Positions 7,835 to 15,312 of a DNA stretch of 23,055 nucleotides are shown here, one piece after another (within the stretch, counting starts at the first letter, position 1; each line of letters begins with the position of its first letter). Under the pieces are notes generated by a model. The model ran no database searches, was not told the origin of the DNA, and saw only the letters and a list, made by a program, of their open reading frames with translations. Origin of the DNA: a virus; the IMG/VR virus record IMGVR_UViG_3300030099_000598, positions 1 through 23,055 of that record. One strand, given 5' to 3'. Made by a program: the position numbers and the translations under genes.

Positions 7835-9375
7835 GATGTGTACTCCAAATTAATTGCTGTGGCTGACAGGGCTTTACCCGCTTTAACGCTAGGGTCACCC
7901 GCAGAAGTGCCAAATGTTCCATCTATCTGAACATAGTAATCACTGCCCGGAGTTAGCGAACTTAGACCTGTAGCTGCTATGCCGCCTTTAATTGTTATGT
8001 TTCCGGTGGCTGCGTTTGAGATGGCTGCGTCTGATATGCCGAGGAAGTTAGTTGCGGTGAGGTTTGTTCCGCTTCCTTCTGGGGTGTACACATAAGTCCC
8101 CACTTTATTTGCATCATTCCCATTGCAAGCCATATATACAACAAGGTTTGAGGTTGTATCAAACGTAGCGTCAGTTGTTGCGGCTTGCGAGCTAATACCA
8201 CCGTTAGTCGTATGCGTTCCAGAAAGAACGGGTGTGGTTGTTGAAATTGTAGCCTGTGTTACATATTGGGCCGCATTATCAGCCAAGTAAGAAATAGCAA
8301 AAACTTTTCTAAAAGAATCATAAACAAGGCTGTTCCAATAACGCCCTGCGTATTGATTAGAACTAGCAGCACTTACAAAAGCTATTGGCGTATTTACTGT
8401 TGTCGATCCAGAGCTAGTGCTTACAACTACCAATGAAGTTGTTGCAATACCTGTACCACTGCTTGGACTTACTCCATACATCACTAAGGCTTTTTTCTCA
8501 TCAGCATCCCAAGCCGCTCCTAGACAGTTATTCACAAGCGTTGTCGTAACTATGGTTTGAGGAGTGGTTCCCGTAATTGTTGTTCCTGACACCGTTAATG
8601 CTTGGCAAGCCACGGATGAATTAGCGACTTGATACACTATAAAAAATTGATCTGTAATTGCAGTATCGTACATTAACTGTGCAAAACTGGGATAATTGGT
8701 TATAAGACCACTTGTAAAATAAGCCTCTGAACCAAAACTTAGGGAGCTTGCTCCACCTACTGTGCCAACTTGCATAATCCCCCGATAACTTGTGCCTGTG
8801 TCTACAAATAAAGACGCAATAACAAACTTGTCAGTTCCGGGCCATTCTTCAATTTGGTGGTACAAATAAGTTGTTGTTTGGGAATAAGCCTGAGTCTGAC
8901 CCGCCCAAGAAATTGTGGTATAGGGGCTAGAGCCAAATGTGCCGATTATGCACTGAGCTTGAGAAGAGATTGTATAAATCAATACTAATCTGCCAGTGTT
9001 TGAGTGGTAAATAGCATCAAGCCAATCTACTGCATTACTTGTAATAACAACTGGCGTTCCCCAAGTGATTGAGCCACTTGACATTGTTCCTATAGAATAT
9101 TCTGGGTATGAAGAGGTATTGTTATTTGAGGATATAGCAACAAACCTATCCTCAGTTGACGCATAAACAATCGCATTATAGTTATACTCTGTGGTTGAAG
9201 CCCATATGTCTTGAACATCCGCTATTGCCGCTGACGTAGTAGAACCCGACACTTCGGTAACTGTCCCATCGCTATTCAATATGACAGGCTTACCAGAGCT
9301 GGTGACGTTACCACTGGCGGTGAAACTTACTTGCTTACCTGCACCCGCAGGAAAAAGATCAGAGAGATTCGTCAT
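7831..9375 (-). CDS. Adhesin paralogue 2: single seven-repeat propeller, uninterrupted C-module
   Basis: A 514-residue protein whose ATG overlaps the stop of paralogue 1 (ATGA). It has the shared N-module (NLSDLFPAG, GKPVILNSDGTVTEV). One array runs over about residues 52-432 with seven repeat turns near 70, 122, 175, 235, 288, 351 and 404. The complete C-module follows (GTNLTATNFLGISDAAIS, LTPGSDYYVQIDG, SAGDPSVKAGKALSATAI). Because its C-module is continuous, this copy is the reference against which the insertions in its two sisters show. Its repeats are more divergent from one another than those of paralogue 3. Probable host-recognition protein at the tail; no enzymatic motif is seen. Confidence 0.75.
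   Translation of the reverse strand: MTNLSDLFPAGAGKQVSFTASGNVTSSGKPVILNSDGTVTEVSGSTTSAAIADVQDIWASTTEYNYNAIVYASTEDRFVAISSNNNTSSYPEYSIGTMSSGSITWGTPVVITSNAVDWLDAIYHSNTGRLVLIYTISSQAQCIIGTFGSSPYTTISWAGQTQAYSQTTTYLYHQIEEWPGTDKFVIASLFVDTGTSYRGIMQVGTVGGASSLSFGSEAYFTSGLITNYPSFAQLMYDTAITDQFFIVYQVANSSVACQALTVSGTTITGTTPQTIVTTTLVNNCLGAAWDADEKKALVMYGVSPSSGTGIATTSLVVVSTSSGSTTVNTPIAFVSAASSNQYAGRYWNSLVYDSFRKVFAISYLADNAAQYVTQATISTTTPVLSGTHTTNGGISSQAATTDATFDTTSNLVVYMACNGNDANKVGTYVYTPEGSGTNLTATNFLGISDAAISNAATGNITIKGGIAATGLSSLTPGSDYYVQIDGTFGTSAGDPSVKAGKALSATAINLEYTS
8080..9222 (-). repeat. Seven-repeat array of adhesin 2
   Basis: Seven divergent units of about 50-60 codons. The strand pattern is kept, but the Tyr-Asp turn varies (VYAST, IYHSN, EEWPG, MYDTA, AWDAD, VYDSF, TFDTT). 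The count of seven matches the other adhesin arrays. Confidence 0.6.
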
Positions 9376-11633
9376 CCTGTGTAATCCTTGATATTAATCT
9401 GTGTGGCTGTGATTGCTTTGCCTATAAGATGGTCCGTTGTAAAAGAAGTGGCAGTTGTCGCGTATTGATAGACAGAATCATTTTGCCCTCCAACCACATA
9501 GAGTTTTGTTCCGTCAGAATTAAACGCCATTCCCATTGGCGAGGTATCTTGACCAGCCACAGAAAAACTTACTGAAGCATAGGAAGCGGTAGATACATCA
9601 AAACCACTAGAGAGCGTGTATTGAAAGATAGAATCATTGTCATCTCCTACAATCCACATTGTCGTTCCGTCAGAATTAAATAATAAATCCTGCGGGTTAG
9701 CATCTTGACTCGATATGCTAAAAAGATCGGTAAAAGAAGCACTGGATACATCATATGCACTGGATAAAGCGTACTCATTAACATCATCTCCACCAATCCC
9801 TGTAATAAGCATTACAGTCCCGTCAGTGTTGAAAGCTACTCCGCGAACATCTGCTTCTTGAGCCGCAACACTAAAGTTATGAGTATAGGATGCGGAAGAC
9901 ACGTCAAAAGCCGAACTCAAGGCGTACTGGAGAATGCTAGAGTTATAAGCCTCAGCCACAAACATTATTGTTCCATCAGGTTTAAAAGCAATGCCTGAAG
10001 GGGCTGTTGATTGACTAGCGGTACTAAAACTCTGCGTGAAAGAAGCACTCGAAATATCAAACCCCGTGGATAAGGCATATTCGTGAATTGCGTTAGCTGA
10101 GTTTCCCACGACAAACATTTTTGTCCCATCAGTATTAAACGCTAGGCCAGTTGGGGCTGTATCTTGGGATGATACTGAAAATGCTTGAGTGTAAGTAGGT
10201 GAAGAAATATCGTAAGCAATGTTTGTCGATCCCGCCGCTATTGTTCCATCTGTCTGAACATAGTAATCAGAACCTATCGTCAAACCTGTTTGCACCTCGT
10301 TCCTAGAACCCCAAGTGTTTATCGTGCCTGTCGCTGTGTCGCTTATTGCGCCAGAGGCGATGCCTAAGAGGTTGGTTGAGGTGAGGTTTGTAATGTTGCC
10401 TGATGCTGTGTAAGTACGCATATAGGCGGTCGTGGTAGTGTTGTCCGTAATAGCGAGAATACTTTTATTTGCCACAGGATCAAAGCATTGAGCGCCACTG
10501 TACTGAGCGTTGTTTCCATTATCCGCCGACACTGGAGATGTCCAAGACATCGTTGTTCCGCTCATCGTTCCTTCTACAAGAAATCTATATTGATCTGCCC
10601 CTGCATCTTTTGTGTAAGTCGTAACGTGTTTATTGACTGAAGTGTCAAAACTACCTCTTATCTCATAACCGTATTCGCTTGCAACTACAGCTTCAGTACC
10701 AAAACTTACAGACGTTCCTGAGACAGTGGCTACGATATAATAAACATAGCTACTTACTGAAAGGTTTGTAAAACAAATTGCAATTTTTTCATTTACCGAG
10801 TCATAGGTTGCGCTAGGAGAATTTGGGTTTGTTGTCCAATCGACATGAGTACCAAAACTTACCGAAGTTCCTGAGACAGTGGCTACAGCGGCCCGACCCT
10901 CGTAACCTGTTCGATAAATTATTAAATTTTTGGTGCTTGAAGGATCGTATATGTTGGTTGCAGTAGACATCTCGCGTCCAGTGCTTTCTATTCGCACCAA
11001 TGTTCCAAAGCTAACTGATGTGCCTGAGATTGTCGCAACGCAGCCATAGGGATAATTACTATAACCCCCTCCTTCTGCATAGCTAAAACTTACGACTGAA
11101 GCATTAGCAGAAGCGTTGTAAGCCGCGTGCGTCCGATAACCCTGATAGCTACCTATTTGAGTCGCAGAGCCAAAGCTAATGCTAGTTGATGAAACCGTAC
11201 CTACAATTCCTTTCAGCTGACTGTTTGTATCATCACGAAAAACAACTAAAATTTTACTTTGTGACGCATCATAAGTCGCAGAAATATAATCACAATGCAC
11301 TGTTGCAAAGACTACGGCTGTTCCAAAAGTCAAAGTTGAACCAGACACCGAAACAACACGAGCCGTTCCGTAATTAGAATTTCCAGCATCTCGGTAAAAA
11401 ACAACATCGTTACCACTAGCTGTATCGTGAACTAACGCAGGGTAGTAAGCTCTGTCCGTATCATAATCGGCTGTGCTGCCAAAACTTGCGCTTTGAGCAT
11501 CTTCGCCAACTGCTTTAGCCTTCCCCGCCGCCGTAAGAATGACAGGCGCACCAGAACTGATATTACCGTCAGCTACAAAGTCTGTGTTGTTTTGACCGCC
11601 ACCTGCTGGCAGCAGATCGGCTAAATTCGTCAT
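9372..11633 (-). CDS. Adhesin paralogue 1: seven-repeat array plus five-repeat second array
   Basis: A 753-residue protein whose ATG directly follows the fibre stop. It has the shared N-module (NLADLLPAG, GAPVILTAAGKAKAVG). An array of seven repeats covers about residues 52-408, with turns near 69, 121, 172, 229, 277, 329 and 384. The first part of the C-module follows (NLTSTNLLGIASGAIS, LTIGSDYYVQTDGTI). A different array of five 51-residue repeats comes next (473-727), each with a GxAFNxDGTxMxxVG strand and an (H/Q/N)EYALSS(G/A)(F/Y)D turn, resembling YVTN/NHL-type propellers. The C-module then resumes (LIGKAITATQINI). The five-repeat domain therefore sits in a loop of the C-module. Probable receptor-binding tail protein. 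Confidence 0.75.
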   Translation of the reverse strand: MTNLADLLPAGGGQNNTDFVADGNISSGAPVILTAAGKAKAVGEDAQSASFGSTADYDTDRAYYPALVHDTASGNDVVFYRDAGNSNYGTARVVSVSGSTLTFGTAVVFATVHCDYISATYDASQSKILVVFRDDTNSQLKGIVGTVSSTSISFGSATQIGSYQGYRTHAAYNASANASVVSFSYAEGGGYSNYPYGCVATISGTSVSFGTLVRIESTGREMSTATNIYDPSSTKNLIIYRTGYEGRAAVATVSGTSVSFGTHVDWTTNPNSPSATYDSVNEKIAICFTNLSVSSYVYYIVATVSGTSVSFGTEAVVASEYGYEIRGSFDTSVNKHVTTYTKDAGADQYRFLVEGTMSGTTMSWTSPVSADNGNNAQYSGAQCFDPVANKSILAITDNTTTTAYMRTYTASGNITNLTSTNLLGIASGAISDTATGTINTWGSRNEVQTGLTIGSDYYVQTDGTIAAGSTNIAYDISSPTYTQAFSVSSQDTAPTGLAFNTDGTKMFVVGNSANAIHEYALSTGFDISSASFTQSFSTASQSTAPSGIAFKPDGTIMFVAEAYNSSILQYALSSAFDVSSASYTHNFSVAAQEADVRGVAFNTDGTVMLITGIGGDDVNEYALSSAYDVSSASFTDLFSISSQDANPQDLLFNSDGTTMWIVGDDNDSIFQYTLSSGFDVSTASYASVSFSVAGQDTSPMGMAFNSDGTKLYVVGGQNDSVYQYATTATSFTTDHLIGKAITATQINIKDYTG
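9453..10217 (-). repeat. Five-repeat 51-codon array of adhesin 1
   Basis: Five regular 51-codon units (strand AFNxDGTxM near residues 496, 547, 598, 649 and 701). They are of a different family from the seven-repeat arrays, and the even spacing indicates clean tandem duplication. Confidence 0.75.
10410..11480 (-). repeat. Seven-repeat array of adhesin 1
   Basis: Seven units of about 50 codons. Their SGTSVSFGT strands are near-identical in units 3 to 6, and 17-bp stretches recur in the DNA. Confidence 0.7.
11365..11391. repeat. 27-bp perfect direct repeat, copy in adhesin 1
   Basis: Partner of 7,551-7,577. It lies in the first repeat of adhesin 1 at the matching protein position. Confidence 0.85.
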
Positions 11634-12623
11634 TTATACGCTCCAACCAATGGTTCCATCGATGTAGGTCATAACAATTTCGGTAAAGTTTTTATCAAAC
11701 GTCAGATCAGTAGCTGAACTGGCTATGTTGCTACCGTTTCTGGCTACAGTAAAACTTGTAGTTGCAGCAGCTCCAGTTCCATCCTTAATTGTAATGGTAT
11801 CTCCAGCCGATGGACCAGAAGGCAAGGTGATTGTAATTCCTCCCGCTGTAGCTATGATGTAATCTCTATTGACCGCAGAGTAACTAACTCCTTTCAACAA
11901 AGGAGTTATCGCGCCAGAACCACCGTTAGCAAAAGGTAATACTCCTGTCACGTTAGCAGTAAGATCACAATACTGAACTGCTGTTGATCCTGTACCACCG
12001 TTAGCCGTAGGCAATGTTCCTGTGACGTTTGAAGCTAAGTTACAATAAGCAGTCGCGGTAGAACCTGTTCCTCCATTAGCAGTCGCTAGGGTTCCAGCCA
12101 TAGTGATTGTTCCGCTAGAGGTTATTGGGCCACCACTATAAGTTAACCCCGTAGTTCCTCCAGAAACATCTATAGAAGTAACAGTACCTCCACCAGTTTC
12201 TGTAAAGTTAGCATTAATAACTGCTGCTCCTGCGCCAGCTCCGTCTGCGTAGACATAAGCTTTAGAGCCGTTGGCAATAGTTACTGTACCACCCGAACCC
12301 TGTTTGATTGTAATACTCTGACCGCCAGTGGTAGAGTTCTCAATCATCCAGACCTTGGATACCGTATTAGGGCCAAGAGTAACTTCTCTTGTTGTGGTTA
12401 AAGAAACCGCAGAAGTAATCTTTAAAAACAAGGAGCGGGTAGGATCAGCCGTAGCGTCAGCCATCGTAAAGGTTTCATTGGAATCAGCAGCCATCTGCTT
12501 TGTTCCATAACTAAAAGCATCAGCCACTAACGAAAGGTTCGTGTTGGTAGATGTACCCCACGTTCCGCTTTCATCACCTGTCGCTATTTCTTTTAGTCTT
12601 AAATCATTTGCGTAAGTTGCCAT
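11634..12623 (-). CDS. Tail fibre protein with GGTG repeats
   Basis: A 329-residue protein. The ATG at 12,623 has GAGG upstream (GAGGTATAGAAATG). The N-terminal region (RLKEIATGDESGTWGTSTN, then SLFLKI and GPNTVSKVWMIENSTTG) is a pattern I recognise from marine phage tail fibres and probably anchors it to the tail. Residues 178-237 hold three repeats ending in (L/P)xANGG(T/S)G and containing NVTGxLP, common in trimeric fibre shafts. The C-terminal 60 residues (GDTITIKDGTG, NGSNIASSA, GTIGWSV) form a beta-rich tip seen in other fibres. It comes just before the three adhesins, which suggests that all are parts of one host-recognition apparatus. Confidence 0.75.
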   Translation of the reverse strand: MATYANDLRLKEIATGDESGTWGTSTNTNLSLVADAFSYGTKQMAADSNETFTMADATADPTRSLFLKITSAVSLTTTREVTLGPNTVSKVWMIENSTTGGQSITIKQGSGGTVTIANGSKAYVYADGAGAGAAVINANFTETGGGTVTSIDVSGGTTGLTYSGGPITSSGTITMAGTLATANGGTGSTATAYCNLASNVTGTLPTANGGTGSTAVQYCDLTANVTGVLPFANGGSGAITPLLKGVSYSAVNRDYIIATAGGITITLPSGPSAGDTITIKDGTGAAATTSFTVARNGSNIASSATDLTFDKNFTEIVMTYIDGTIGWSV

Positions 12624-12640
12624 TTCTATACCTCAAGTTA

Positions 12641-13366
12641 TCAAGGGATGCTTGTCCAATTTGGTGTTTGAGAAGGAGTCATATTAATCCAGTTAGGATT
12701 TTGCGAAGGATCAATGTTTTGCCAGATAAGGACTCGACCCACCTCACCTGTTGCACTTAACCCTGTCGGATATACATTGGTTGCAGCCTCTACAACAAAA
12801 GCCGTACCAATCTCTGATGTGGCTGATAAGCCAGTAACAGGTATTTCTATTAACAAGTCAACAGTAACGCCATTGAGTACGCCTGTCGCTTGCAGTCCTG
12901 TTGGAGAAACAGTAGCTGGAGCAACAACACTAAAGCCTGTTCCTAATTCAGACGTACCTTCTACGCCTGTAGGATAAACTCCCGTTTGTTCTAAAACTCC
13001 TGCGCTACCAACTTCACCTGTAGCCTCTACTCCCGTTGCCGAGATTTGAGCGTTGTGATGTACAGTAACGCTACCTACTTGCCCAGTAGCTACAACACTA
13101 CTTACCGCCACTTCCCCCGGAGCTAGAACATTGGCTGAACCAACCACTCCAGTAGCGGCAACTCCAGTTACGTTGACTGTTGCTCCAGCGACAATCCCAG
13201 CAGAAACTGTTCCTACCTGACCTGTCGCTTGAAGTCCTAGAGATTCTCCCCAAGCGCCGTCACCCCAAGCGCCTCGACCCCATCCCCCAATAACAATGGT
13301 GGCGGTTGTGTCTTCACCCCATGTTCCATCACCCCATGCGGCGCGACCCCAACCAACCCCAGACAT
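12641..13366 (-). CDS. Repeat-built virion protein with Trp-Gly N-terminus
   Basis: A 241-residue protein whose start shares one base with the preceding stop (TAATG). Residues 1-42 carry repeated WGRxAWGDGxWGE units. Residues 44-217 consist of about eight 23-residue repeats of the form G(V/L)xATGxVGSxxV followed by a variable strand and V(T/Y)PTG. The C-terminus has two copies of (D/T)PSQ(N/T)PNW. The repeat unit also occurs in the cupredoxin-like virion protein at 15,313-16,470, which ties the two functionally. An elongated beta-repeat shaft is likely. I recognise the type from marine phage structural regions without a defined role. Confidence 0.7.
   Translation of the reverse strand: MSGVGWGRAAWGDGTWGEDTTATIVIGGWGRGAWGDGAWGESLGLQATGQVGTVSAGIVAGATVNVTGVAATGVVGSANVLAPGEVAVSSVVATGQVGSVTVHHNAQISATGVEATGEVGSAGVLEQTGVYPTGVEGTSELGTGFSVVAPATVSPTGLQATGVLNGVTVDLLIEIPVTGLSATSEIGTAFVVEAATNVYPTGLSATGEVGRVLIWQNIDPSQNPNWINMTPSQTPNWTSIP
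12692..13237 (-). repeat. Array of about eight 23-codon repeats
   Basis: Units start near residues 44, 68, 91, 113, 135, 158, 180 and 203 of the 241-residue protein. The core ATGxVG motif is conserved; in units 5 and 7 it reads (G/A)TSE(L/I)G. Confidence 0.7.
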
Positions 13367-13800
13367 TAAGCAATCCTAATCAACGCATTTGAAGCATCCG
13401 CCGTAGGCATAACAATTTTAAAATCACCAGCAGTAGATGTCTTATCACCACCAAAATCTAATACAACAATACTAGGGTCGCCAGCAGCAGTATCATTATA
13501 AATAAGTGCGCCTCTAGCTGTTATGGTCGCTGTGCTGAAAGTTAGATCATCAAAGTCCGTAAAAGCTGTGGTGCTACTTGATGTAGGCGTTACATTAGTA
13601 AGAGTACCTCCGCCTGCTGAATATCCGCTTCCTGATATTTCATTAGAAGTCGTATATGCAGTAGTAGCTGCGGTAAAAGATGCACTGTTATCATACAAGG
13701 CTAACTTAAAAGTATTGCCTGTACTTGCTGTAAAATTGTGTGTCCCAGTCATAAGTTCAGTCTTAAAACTGGTACACATATAGTTACCTGAAAAAGCCAT
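13366..13800 (-). CDS. Conserved structural protein of marine phages
   Basis: A 144-residue protein. The start has a strong AGGAGG six bases upstream, formed by the two Arg codons at the end of the previous gene. The sequence is beta-rich and Ser/Thr-rich: TFKLALYDNSASF near 30-42, EISGSGYSAGGGTL, TARGALIYNDTAAG and VVLDFGGDKTS. This succession is familiar from structural proteins of marine phages. It probably forms part of the head-tail or tail surface, being flanked by adaptor genes and fibre genes. The exact role is unknown. Confidence 0.75.
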   Translation of the reverse strand: MAFSGNYMCTSFKTELMTGTHNFTASTGNTFKLALYDNSASFTAATTAYTTSNEISGSGYSAGGGTLTNVTPTSSSTTAFTDFDDLTFSTATITARGALIYNDTAAGDPSIVVLDFGGDKTSTAGDFKIVMPTADASNALIRIA

Positions 13801-14091
13801 TTAAAGCCTCCTAATGTGTTCTGCCAAAGAAGCTTCCCCGGCATTAAGTAAAAGATTATAGATAGTTGTTCGCTCACTTTTTGCAGATTGCTTCATGTAA
13901 TATAAAACAATTTGTTGGATTTGAGATTTGAAAGCTTCTGCTTGTTGCCTTAATACAGGGTCAGCACTTTTAGAGATTGAAATTATTTTATTAGCACAAT
14001 CAACTGAAAGTTCTTCAGGAGTGAAACCGCGATGGTGAGTGGTTTCTACACCGACCTGACCAACGTCAGATTTTATATCAACAGTAAACAT
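13801..14091 (-). CDS. Conserved small helical phage protein
   Basis: A 96-residue protein whose ATG shares a base with the preceding stop (TAATG). The N-terminal 20 residues are beta-type (FTVDIKSDVGQVGVE). The rest is helical: RGFTPEELSVDCANKIISISKSADPVLRQQAEAF split by short turns, then YYMKQSAKSERTTIYNLL and the ending AEHIRRL. The RGFTPEE ... ERTTIYN ... IRRL pattern is widespread in phages, always next to connector genes and without an assigned function. The final RRL codons double as the ribosome-binding site of the next gene. Confidence 0.8.
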   Translation of the reverse strand: MFTVDIKSDVGQVGVETTHHRGFTPEELSVDCANKIISISKSADPVLRQQAEAFKSQIQQIVLYYMKQSAKSERTTIYNLLLNAGEASLAEHIRRL

Positions 14092-14732
14092 TAGATTCTT
14101 ACACTCCTCACAGCTCCTGACCTAAAAGCATCAGTAGTATCGTAACCCTCACCAAGAGATTTAAGTCGAGATACAGCATCCTCATACTTTGCGTTATACC
14201 AATCCATCTGGTCAGCCTCTCCCTTTAGAAAGGTGTAACCCTCAACAAGACAAGCATAGAGCAAAGCGTTTTCAGCATTTGAACCAAGCCAACTCTCACC
14301 GCTTGCTGTGGTAGTTATGGATTCAGGTTCAAACATATAATGAAGCTCAACCGCGTAATTAGCATCAGGTGTTGGACCAATAATAAAACGAGTGTCATCG
14401 AATATGCTGTAATACTTAGGAACACCCTGAGTAGCTTCTACTGGATAAGCCTCACGCATAAAGTTAACGTCTTTAAAAATTAAATATTGATAACCAGTAT
14501 TATCAATCGCTAAAGAATAAGACGCTAAAAATCCATCAGGCATAGTCAGATAGGGATTTCCCTGACTTAGTGTTCCTGTATCATTCCTGCGTAAATCAGG
14601 TATCTGACACGTTCTAAGAATTCTTTGTTCTGCCTGCGTAATAATCGTAGGCAAGTTAGCAACGAAAGTAGTCTCGCTACTTTCTAAATAATCCTGTATA
14701 GCCGTCTTTAATGTCGTAAAAGTAAAAGCCAT
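14091..14732 (-). CDS. Head-tail adaptor/connector protein
   Basis: A 213-residue protein whose start overlaps the preceding stop by one base (TAATG). The pattern is that of podovirus adaptor proteins: helical N-terminus (TLKTAIQDYLESSETTF, LPTIITQAEQRILRTCQ), central beta region (PYLTMPDGFLASYSLAI, RFIIGPTPDANYAVELHY), and C-terminal helices (NAENALLYACLVEGYTFL, WYNAKYEDAVSRLKSLG). This layout recalls the SU10 or P22-type adaptors that sit below the portal. A second connector-like protein lies at 16,467-17,162. Assignment is by recalled similarity and context. Confidence 0.65.
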   Translation of the reverse strand: MAFTFTTLKTAIQDYLESSETTFVANLPTIITQAEQRILRTCQIPDLRRNDTGTLSQGNPYLTMPDGFLASYSLAIDNTGYQYLIFKDVNFMREAYPVEATQGVPKYYSIFDDTRFIIGPTPDANYAVELHYMFEPESITTTASGESWLGSNAENALLYACLVEGYTFLKGEADQMDWYNAKYEDAVSRLKSLGEGYDTTDAFRSGAVRSVRI

Positions 14733-14971
14733 TATCTGTGCCTAGCCGTTTTTCTGGCGATTCGTTTGGGTTGCTTAGAATGTTGCTTTCCAGCTTTCGT
14801 ATCTTTTCTTTTCTTTCTTGTTGTTGCTGCATACTCTTTTGCAGACAAAGACTTGATAGCAGAAGAAGGCAGATATCTTTCTCCTGTTTTAGCGCTAGGC
14901 TTTCCTGACTTTGTTCGCCATTTTTGCTTTGTCCAGTTTTTTAATGATTTTTGAGATTTTTTAAGAGCCAC
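14732..14971 (-). CDS. Very basic small phage protein
   Basis: I place the start at GTG 14,971 (79 residues, reading VALKKSQKSLKNW). A TTG 13 codons upstream would also be open, but it would lie deep inside the 45-codon gene. The GTG has GAGG about 11 bases upstream and gives an 11-base overlap with that gene. The protein is Lys/Arg-rich: SLKNWTKQKWRTKSGKPS, then GERYLPSSAIKSLSAKEYAATTRKKRK and a C-terminal QPKRIARKTARHR. I recognise the W-x-x-Q-x-W-R-T-K-S-G-K-P-S pattern from marine phages and large viruses. A nucleic-acid-binding virion role is inferred from composition only. Confidence 0.65.
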   Translation of the reverse strand: MALKKSQKSLKNWTKQKWRTKSGKPSAKTGERYLPSSAIKSLSAKEYAATTRKKRKDTKAGKQHSKQPKRIARKTARHR

Positions 14972-15098
14972 GTTTTTTGCTACCTCGTTTTTTAGGTAAC
15001 GATTTTTCAAGTTTGTCAGCTTGTCCTGCGTGTAATTTAGAAGCCTTGCGTAATTCTCTTATCATTTTACGTTTTGCTGCGTCAGTAAAATTAGCCAT
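14961..15098 (-). CDS. 45-residue basic protein
   Basis: A short gene beginning MANFTDAAKRKMIREL and ending PKKRGSKKRGS. Its ATG overlaps the stop of the preceding gene (TGATG), with GGAGG 12 bases upstream inside that gene's last codons. The peptide is a charged helix with a basic tail, like its neighbours on both sides. It fills exactly what would otherwise be a gap. The junction geometry and the family-like composition make it more credible than its length suggests. Confidence 0.7.
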   Translation of the reverse strand: MANFTDAAKRKMIRELRKASKLHAGQADKLEKSLPKKRGSKKRGS

Positions 15099-15307
15099 CA
15101 GCTTTTATAACCTCCGCCTTTTTTCTTATATTCAGAAGCAAGCATCTGCGCTTTTCGTGCAGACCACTGACCCGGCTTTCCACCTTTTGACCCTGCTTTT
15201 ATTCTGTTAAAAAGATTCTTACGCATGGTTGGTTTTGTATAATTACCAGCCTCATTTACACGAGACTTTGCCTTTTTCTTTGCTGGTGCTTTTTTTCTTG
15301 CTGCCAT
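15098..15307 (-). CDS. Small basic protein with GQWSARKAQML motif
   Basis: A 69-residue protein. A Lys-rich N-terminus (MAARKKAPAKKKAKS) is followed by VNEAGNYTKPTMRKNLFNRI, then KGGKPGQWSARKAQMLASEY and a GGGYKS end. I recognise the YTKPxMRKxLFxxIK ... GQWSARKAQ pattern as frequent in marine phages and some giant viruses, without assigned biochemistry. The start lies five bases after the preceding stop and lacks a clear ribosome-binding site, so it probably depends on coupling. Probably nucleic-acid binding, by inference. Confidence 0.8.
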   Translation of the reverse strand: MAARKKAPAKKKAKSRVNEAGNYTKPTMRKNLFNRIKAGSKGGKPGQWSARKAQMLASEYKKKGGGYKS

Positions 15308-15312
15308 AATAA

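Noticed and set aside
5270-11633. Diversity-generating retroelement target in the adhesins
   Set aside because: No reverse transcriptase or template repeat is visible in the window, and the repeats look like structural blades rather than adenine-biased variable repeats.
9372-12623. CRISPR or other short-repeat array
   Set aside because: The repetition is at protein level inside long open frames with variable spacing; there are no constant direct repeats with unique spacers.
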